A stretch of DNA of 64,000 nt from JAOUEA01 sp035711865 (lineage in GTDB: Bacteria; Actinomycetota; UBA4738; HRBIN12). Made by a program: the position numbers and the translations under genes. The number at the start of each line of letters is the position of its first letter. Position 1 is the stretch's first letter. The DNA lies in NCBI GenBank assembly GCA_035711865.1, contig DASTBT010000004.1, positions 1-64,000 on the forward strand, given 5' to 3'. Shown piece after piece: positions 59,086-64,000 of the stretch. Below the pieces are notes generated by a model. The model made no database searches, was not told the DNA's origin, and saw only the letters and a list, made by a program, of their open reading frames with translations.

Positions 59086-60246
59086 ATGACGGGGCGTTTC
59101 GGCACAACACCTCCGACACCGCTCGCCGGCCTGCGCATCCTGGATCTGTCGCGCGTGCTCGCCGGTCCCCTCGCGACGATGATCCTCGGCGACCTCGGGG
59201 CCGACGTGATCAAGGTCGAGCGCCCCGGAGACGGCGACGACACCCGCGGATGGGGCCCGCCGTTCGCCGGCGACGACGCCGCCTATTTCCTGTCGCTCAA
59301 TCGGAACAAGCGTTCCATCGCGCTCGACCTGCGATCGGCCGCCGGGGTCGACCGCGTCCGCGGGCTGGCATCGGACGCCGACGTGCTGATCGAGAATTTT
59401 CGGCCCCGCTTGATGCGGGAGCTGGGCCTGGCGCTCGGGGACCTGCGCGGGGCGAACCCGCGCCTGGTGACCTGCTCACTGACCGCCTTCGGCGACGATG
59501 TCCCCGGAAGCGCCGCCCGCCCCGGCTACGACATCATCGTCCAAGCGCTCAGCGGCCTCATGAGTGTGACCGGCGAGCCCGGCGGCGAGCCCGTGAAGGC
59601 GGGCGTCGCCCTCCTCGACGTGGTGACCGGGCTCCAGGCGGCGATCGGCATCCTGGCGGCGCTCGCCGAGCGTGACCGGACCGGCCTGGGGCGCCATGTC
59701 AGCGTGGCACTGTTCGACGCAAGCGTCGCCGCGATGGTGAATCAGGCGGCCAACACCCTGATCGGCGGCATCGTGCCGACGCCGCTGGGCACGCAGCATC
59801 CCAACATCGTGCCGTACCAGGCCTTCCATGCCTCGGATCGCCCATTCATCCTCGCCGCGGGCAACGACCGGCTGTTCCGGCGCTCGTGCGAGGTCATGGG
59901 ACATGCAGAGTGGGCCGACGACGCGAGATTCGTGACGAACCGGGATCGCGTGGCGAACAGGTCGGAGCTCGTCTCGATGCTCACGGCGGTGTTCGCGACC
60001 CGGCCCGCCGCGGAGTGGCTGACGGCGTTCGAGGGAGCGGCCGTGCCGTGCTCGCCGATCCGGACGATGGACGAGGTGTTCGCCTCGCCCGAGGGTGCCG
60101 CCCTCGTCGATCGCGTCGACGACCCGGGTCGCGGCGGACCGCTCCGACTCGTCGCGAACCCACTCCGTTTCGACGGGCAACGACCCGCGACGAGGCTCCC
60201 GCCGCCTTCGCTCGGCGCCGACGACGACGCCGCGTGGGAACCGTGA
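59086..60246 (+). CDS. Class III CoA-transferase (CaiB/BaiF family)
   Basis: A 386-residue transferase. LRILDLSRVLAGPLATMILG and DLGADVIKVERPGDGDDTRG are the N-terminal signature. Asp in GYDIIVQALSGLM is the expected catalytic aspartate. The family moves CoA between carboxylates; members include succinyl-CoA:glutarate CoA-transferase, of interest here because of the GcdH-like gene at 49009. The exact acids cannot be read. The stop overlaps the next GTG as GTGA. Confidence 0.9.
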   Translation: MTGRFGTTPPTPLAGLRILDLSRVLAGPLATMILGDLGADVIKVERPGDGDDTRGWGPPFAGDDAAYFLSLNRNKRSIALDLRSAAGVDRVRGLASDADVLIENFRPRLMRELGLALGDLRGANPRLVTCSLTAFGDDVPGSAARPGYDIIVQALSGLMSVTGEPGGEPVKAGVALLDVVTGLQAAIGILAALAERDRTGLGRHVSVALFDASVAAMVNQAANTLIGGIVPTPLGTQHPNIVPYQAFHASDRPFILAAGNDRLFRRSCEVMGHAEWADDARFVTNRDRVANRSELVSMLTAVFATRPAAEWLTAFEGAAVPCSPIRTMDEVFASPEGAALVDRVDDPGRGGPLRLVANPLRFDGQRPATRLPPPSLGADDDAAWEP

Positions 60247-61091
60247 GCGAGGCGGCGCGGCTCGCCGAGGCGTGGGCCACGGACCTGGCCTCGTGGGCCA
60301 TCCCCCGGCCGATCCTCGATGCGGCACCGGAGTCGCCGTTCGGCTTCCCGGCGGAGCCGTTCGTGCGCAGGGGCCAACGGACGGTCGGGCGGGCAGCGCA
60401 CGAGGAGCCGACCCCGACGACCCGGCGAGCGTTGGAGGCTCTAGGCGACGGCGGCAGGGTGTTGGACATCGGCGTGGGCGGCGGCGGCACCAGCTTGCCC
60501 TTGGCCGAGCGATGCACGCGGCTCGTGGCGGTCGACGGTCAGACCGACATGCTCGAGGCGGTCGTCCGCCGCGGCGCCGAGCGAGGCATACCGGTCACGA
60601 CCGTGCTCGGCCGTTGGCCGGACGTGGCACCGGAGACACCCGAGGTCGACGTCGCCGTCTGCGGTCACGTCGCGTACAACGCCCCGGACCTCGCCGCGTT
60701 CCTCACCGCGATGTCGTCGCACGCCCGACGGCGCGCCGTGCTCGAGCTCACCGATCGTCACCCGCTCTCGTGGATGAACGACCTCTGGCTGCGGTTCCAC
60801 GGGGTGACACGCCCGGACCGTCCGACCGCGGACGACGCCCACACGCTGAGCACGGCCCTGGGTTTCCCATCACACCGCGAAGACCGAACGGATCCGCATG
60901 AGGCCGCGGGTGGCGGGTTCGAGCGACGCGAAGACGCCGTCGCGCTGGTCAGGCGCAGGCTGTGCCTGACACCCGACCGAGACGACGAGATCGCCGACGC
61001 GCTCGGGGCGAGGCTCCGCCAGCACGACGGGCTCTGGAGCTCCGGACCGAGCGCACAGCCGGTCGTCACGCTGTGGTGGGACACCCTTTGA
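60243..61091 (+). CDS. Class I SAM-dependent methyltransferase
   Basis: A 282-residue protein. Motif I is RVLDIGVGGGGTSLPLAE (SAM-binding glycine loop), motif II follows as LVAVDGQTDMLEAV, and DVAVCGHVAYNAPDLAAFL is the motif IV region. The first 70 residues form an extra N-terminal lid. The substrate is unknown. The GTG overlaps the CoA-transferase stop, so the two are co-translated. It converges on the secreted-protein gene. Confidence 0.82.
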   Translation: MSEAARLAEAWATDLASWAIPRPILDAAPESPFGFPAEPFVRRGQRTVGRAAHEEPTPTTRRALEALGDGGRVLDIGVGGGGTSLPLAERCTRLVAVDGQTDMLEAVVRRGAERGIPVTTVLGRWPDVAPETPEVDVAVCGHVAYNAPDLAAFLTAMSSHARRRAVLELTDRHPLSWMNDLWLRFHGVTRPDRPTADDAHTLSTALGFPSHREDRTDPHEAAGGGFERREDAVALVRRRLCLTPDRDDEIADALGARLRQHDGLWSSGPSAQPVVTLWWDTL

Positions 61092-61095
61092 CGGG

Positions 61096-61686
61096 CTAGT
61101 CGGTTTGCCGGGTCAACACGACGGTCCCGGCCGATCCGAACGTGCCTTGTCCGCCGTCGGGGAACTCGACGTCGAAGGTGGCGGTCGCGCCGTCTCGCGC
61201 GGGCAGCCGCAGCCTCAGCCTCGGGATCGTGTCGAGGAATCCGCTCAGCTCCTGCGCCCCCGCGGGGTCGCGGCTCGTCTCCTCGAGGCGGAACCGAAGC
61301 TCACCTCCACGGGTAGCCCCGATCGCCCGAAGTTCGACGCGTTCGGCCTGCACCTGTGCCGTGGGCTCGTCACACTGCAGCTCGCCCCGCAACGTCGCCG
61401 CCCCGGCGCCGTCGATCGGCCCGTCGGTCGCCGGGATGCCCACGTCGATGCGCCAGCTCGCCGCGCACCGTCCGCCGACGAACAGGTCGTGCGACGTACG
61501 AGCGTCGATGCGGACGAGCCACGAACCACCCGGATCCGGCTCGGGTGTGCTCCCGCCGCCGCCCGATCGCACGCCGGGATCGTCGACCCCCGGAGGGAAC
61601 GGGTTCGTGTTGGCGGCGACGACGGCGCCCACGGCCGCGCACAACGCGAACACGAGCACCCACACCGTGACCTTCACGAACCGCAC
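61096..61686 (-). CDS. Secreted/anchored hypothetical protein, 196 aa
   Basis: An N-terminal hydrophobic segment (KVTVWVLVFALCAAVGAVVA) is followed by a Gly/Ser/Pro linker and a soluble domain likely made of beta strands (SWLVRIDARTSHDLFVGG, TATFDVEFPDGGQGTF). Two cysteines (GRCAAS and LQCDEP) could form a disulfide. I do not recognise the family. It is downstream of the VWA gene on the same strand, separated by 40 bases. Confidence 0.65.
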   Translation of the reverse strand: MRFVKVTVWVLVFALCAAVGAVVAANTNPFPPGVDDPGVRSGGGGSTPEPDPGGSWLVRIDARTSHDLFVGGRCAASWRIDVGIPATDGPIDGAGAATLRGELQCDEPTAQVQAERVELRAIGATRGGELRFRLEETSRDPAGAQELSGFLDTIPRLRLRLPARDGATATFDVEFPDGGQGTFGSAGTVVLTRQTD

Positions 61687-61725
61687 GGGATCGACCCTAT
61701 CGCGAGGGAGCGAGGTTCCTGCGAG

Positions 61726-63666
61726 CTACCGCGAGCGGCGAGCCACGTAGTCGCGCAGCACGAACTCGCCCACTCGCTCGTCGTCCATCAGGAAGACCCG
61801 CCCCTTCGTGAGGCGGGCGAGCCGCTCCATGAACCGGGCCAGGCCCTCGGATTCCTCGAGCATGAAGATGTTCAGGCGCACGTCGGCCTTCGCCAGGCGC
61901 AACGCCTCGGCGAGCGTGAGCTCGATCGTCTCGGGGATCGGCGGCCACGAGAAGAAGGCCTGCTCGCCCTCGAGGTGCGCGGTCGGCTCGCCGTCGGTGA
62001 CCATGATCACCTGGCGCGTCGCGCGCGGGTGTTGCGAGAGCAGCCGCCCCGCGAGCATGAAGGCGTGCTGCATGTTCGTGCCGTACACCCGTTCGAACCC
62101 GGGCGCCGTGAGGTCCTCGGGCCGCAGCCGTCGCGCGTAGTCGCTGAATCCGACCAGGTAGAGGGTGTCGTGCGGGTAGCGGCCCTCGATCAGGGCGTGC
62201 AGGGCGAGCGCCATCTTCTTCGCATGGATGAAGTGGCCACGCAGCGGCATCGAGAACGACAGGTCGAGCAGCAGGGCGGTGGCGGTCTCGGTGCGTTGTT
62301 CGGCTTCGGCGATCTCGAAGTCGTCGGGGCGAAGCCGTATCGGCTCACCGGGCTCTGTCCGCGAGACGGCGTTGAACACCGTGCGCTGCACCGCGAGACG
62401 GCCGTGATCGCCGAACTCCCACGGGCGCGTGGCTCCCGTGGGTTCGGCGAGACCCCCGGCGTCACGAGCCTCATGGCTTCCCTCTCGATCTCGCTGCAGG
62501 GCCTCGAAGATCCGCGTGAGGGCACGCTCTCCCAGCTGGCGAGCGCCGCGCGGGGTGACCTCCAGATGGCCGTGGCGGCGCTGTACGAGTCCCGCCTCCT
62601 CGAGCATCCGCTCGATCTCCTTGAGACGGCGCAGGTCGTGCGCCGCCGTGTCGCCGAGGGTTCGCCGGACGGCATCCTCGTCGACGTCGTCGAGCGAAGC
62701 GCCCGCGTAGTCGCCTCGCATCGCGCGGTCGAGATCTTCGTAGTCGTGCAGGCGCTCCATCGCGTCGACGGCGCCCGACATCGGCATGGCCTGCCCCTCG
62801 CCGAACCCCTGTTCGTACCCCTCGCCCCATGCCATACCGGGGAACGCCTCACGAAGGTTCGCGCCCAACCGGTCGACCTCGAACGCGAGGTCCATGTCCT
62901 GCATCACCTGCTCGGCGAGGCGAGCGAGCTCGTCGCGTTGCTCGGGCGAGAGCGATGCCATCAGGGCGCTCATCGCCGCCATGCGGCGCGCCATGTTCTC
63001 GAGCAACTCGTCGAGCGTCTTCGGATCGTCGGGGAACAGGTCGCCGTGGCGAGCCATGAAGTCCTCGAACGCCGGCTGCGTGTCCTTCCCCCGCTCGCGC
63101 ATCTCGATCAGGCCGTTGAGCTCGGCGAGCATGTCCTTGAATCGAGCCAGATCCTCGGGCGTCATGTTCCGCATGCCCTCGGCCATCTGCCGGAAGTAGG
63201 AACCCATCACCTGCTCGCGGATGTGCTCCTGCAGCTCGTCGAACATGCGCTGGGCGGTCGGATCGACGAACCGATACTCCCGCAGCTCGCCGATCTGACC
63301 GGGCGCGTCGGGTGGCAACGCGTCGAGGAACCCTTCGCGCATGCGCGCGTCGTCGTCGTCGCGGAAGCTGAGCTCGGTTCGCTCGCGTTCGAGGATCTCC
63401 TCGAGGCGCTCCCGGACGTCCTCGAGCGGCCCCGTCAGGTCGAGCAGCTGCTCCTCGCGCTCGCGCTGCTGCCGCAGACGTTGCCGCAGCGCGTCCATGC
63501 CGGAGAACCGGCCCTGCATGCCGCGGCGAAGCAGGCGCTGCAGCGCGTGGTCGGCCCCGGCGCCCATCAGGATCTCGTCGGCCAGCTCGTCGAGCACGTC
63601 TGCCGCCGGCACGTCGGATCCGAACGGGTTCTGGGTGCCGTCCCACCGCGAGTAGCGGAAGCGCAT
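61726..63666 (-). CDS. VWA domain protein
   Basis: A 646-residue protein. The N-terminal two-thirds is mostly helical and charged (LRQRLRQQREREEQLLDLTG, for example). The C-terminal VWA domain has a complete MIDAS: LLLDLSFSMP (DxSxS), a Thr in YGTNMQHAFML, and Asp in IMVTDGEPTAHLE. Such proteins often work with a MoxR-type AAA+ ATPase (chaperone or metal chelatase-like function), but no such gene is in the window; it may lie beyond the right edge. Confidence 0.85.
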   Translation of the reverse strand: MRFRYSRWDGTQNPFGSDVPAADVLDELADEILMGAGADHALQRLLRRGMQGRFSGMDALRQRLRQQREREEQLLDLTGPLEDVRERLEEILERERTELSFRDDDDARMREGFLDALPPDAPGQIGELREYRFVDPTAQRMFDELQEHIREQVMGSYFRQMAEGMRNMTPEDLARFKDMLAELNGLIEMRERGKDTQPAFEDFMARHGDLFPDDPKTLDELLENMARRMAAMSALMASLSPEQRDELARLAEQVMQDMDLAFEVDRLGANLREAFPGMAWGEGYEQGFGEGQAMPMSGAVDAMERLHDYEDLDRAMRGDYAGASLDDVDEDAVRRTLGDTAAHDLRRLKEIERMLEEAGLVQRRHGHLEVTPRGARQLGERALTRIFEALQRDREGSHEARDAGGLAEPTGATRPWEFGDHGRLAVQRTVFNAVSRTEPGEPIRLRPDDFEIAEAEQRTETATALLLDLSFSMPLRGHFIHAKKMALALHALIEGRYPHDTLYLVGFSDYARRLRPEDLTAPGFERVYGTNMQHAFMLAGRLLSQHPRATRQVIMVTDGEPTAHLEGEQAFFSWPPIPETIELTLAEALRLAKADVRLNIFMLEESEGLARFMERLARLTKGRVFLMDDERVGEFVLRDYVARRSR

Positions 63667-63705
63667 GCGTTCAGCGTACGCGCGCTCGCGCGGAAGGCCG
63701 TCGAC

Positions 63706-64000
63706 TCAGCCGATGCCGAGCCCGGTCATCAGGCCTCGGAGGGTCAACCCGAAGCAGATGAACGCGGCGAACGCGAACGGCAACCACGGCTGGATCGGTT
63801 TGGCGCCGGGCTGGGTCTTCTGCAGGTCCCGCGCGAGCGTGTGCGCGATGATCAGGATCACGATCGGTCCGAACCCATAGACGTAGTGGAGCCACTCGGT
63901 CGGCCTGCGCCCGAGCAGCAGCAGCACGATGCCGATCAGCGCCTGCAGTCCGGCCGCGACCTGGGCGACCGAGAGCCATCTCCAGTACAGCTCGCCCGGG
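63706..64000 (-). CDS. Membrane protein, partial (N-terminus outside window)
   Basis: The frame is open to the window edge. It reads ELYWRWLSVAQVAAGLQALI, GIVLLLLGRRPTEWLHYVYG, FGPIVILIIAHTLA, then PWLPFAFAAFICFGLTLRGL and ends MTGLGIG. Three membrane helices are visible. It is likely a small integral membrane protein of unknown function. It is transcribed toward the VWA gene on the same strand. Confidence 0.6.
   Translation of the reverse strand, partial: PGELYWRWLSVAQVAAGLQALIGIVLLLLGRRPTEWLHYVYGFGPIVILIIAHTLARDLQKTQPGAKPIQPWLPFAFAAFICFGLTLRGLMTGLGIG

Noticed and set aside
1..64000. tRNA, rRNA, CRISPR arrays, insertion sequences or toxin-antitoxin pairs
   Set aside because: I looked through the intergenic gaps and saw no tRNA-like cloverleaf with a TTCGA loop, no regularly spaced repeats and no transposase. 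A covariance search could still find a short RNA that I missed.

Overview
This is a GC-rich chromosomal window (GC bias at third codon positions, many GTG starts, Shine-Dalgarno sites, stops and starts overlapping as GTGA or ATGA) from what is most likely an uncultured member of the Actinomycetota. The clues are a wax ester synthase/DGAT enzyme, actinobacterial-type MutY, GreA and YibE/F proteins, a UPF0718 permease with its TIGR03943 partner, and a primary-like sigma factor with a linker between regions 1.2 and 2. The phylum is an inference. I found no rRNA, tRNA, CRISPR array or intact transposase.

Layout. 1-7 kb: a partial class V aminotransferase, a sigma-70 factor, an alpha/beta hydrolase, then a leftward operon (hydrolase, DMT exporter, AlaX editing protein, WS/DGAT). 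7-17 kb: a very long GT-C-like/MFS fusion, a secreted alkaline-phosphatase-superfamily enzyme with a divergent paralogue that has lost its catalytic residues, a two-gene permease operon, a YibE/F gene broken by three frameshifts, and an M23 peptidase. 17.6-18.5 kb: a scar holding a duplicated ~205 bp segment (peptidase tail plus Fur tail) and a tyrosine-recombinase remnant. 18.4-22.3 kb: zinc-uptake operon (mutY, znuA, znuC, znuB, zur; leftward). 22.3-30.9 kb: housekeeping and accessory genes (CBS protein, MBOAT acyltransferase plus SGNH hydrolase, TrpB2, Rieske ferredoxin, CDP-alcohol phosphatidyltransferase, GreA, ALDH, SDR). 31.3-35.4 kb: a leftward sugar/polyol operon (GntR regulator, class I aldolase, alcohol dehydrogenase, FGGY kinase).

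35.5-51.2 kb holds the most interesting locus. An ethanolamine/amine-type permease is followed by two sets of glutamine-synthetase-like ligase, class I glutamine amidotransferase and class III aminotransferase. Further on are a MaoC protein, EtfBA with a membrane Fe-S ETF:menaquinone oxidoreductase, a glutaryl-CoA-dehydrogenase-like enzyme, an internally deleted amidotransferase and a PuuD-like gamma-glutamyl hydrolase. Together these look like a gamma-glutamylated amine or diamine breakdown pathway, possibly leading to glutaryl-CoA with electrons passed to menaquinone. The GntR operator between the -35 and -10 boxes of its own promoter has a near copy overlapping the -35 of the permease promoter, which suggests joint control of the two operons. 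51.3-58.3 kb: an S66 LD-carboxypeptidase and a complete Dpp/Opp-type peptide ABC transporter. 58.3-64 kb: a winged-helix/coiled-coil protein, a class III CoA-transferase, a methyltransferase, a secreted protein, a VWA protein and a membrane protein cut by the window edge.
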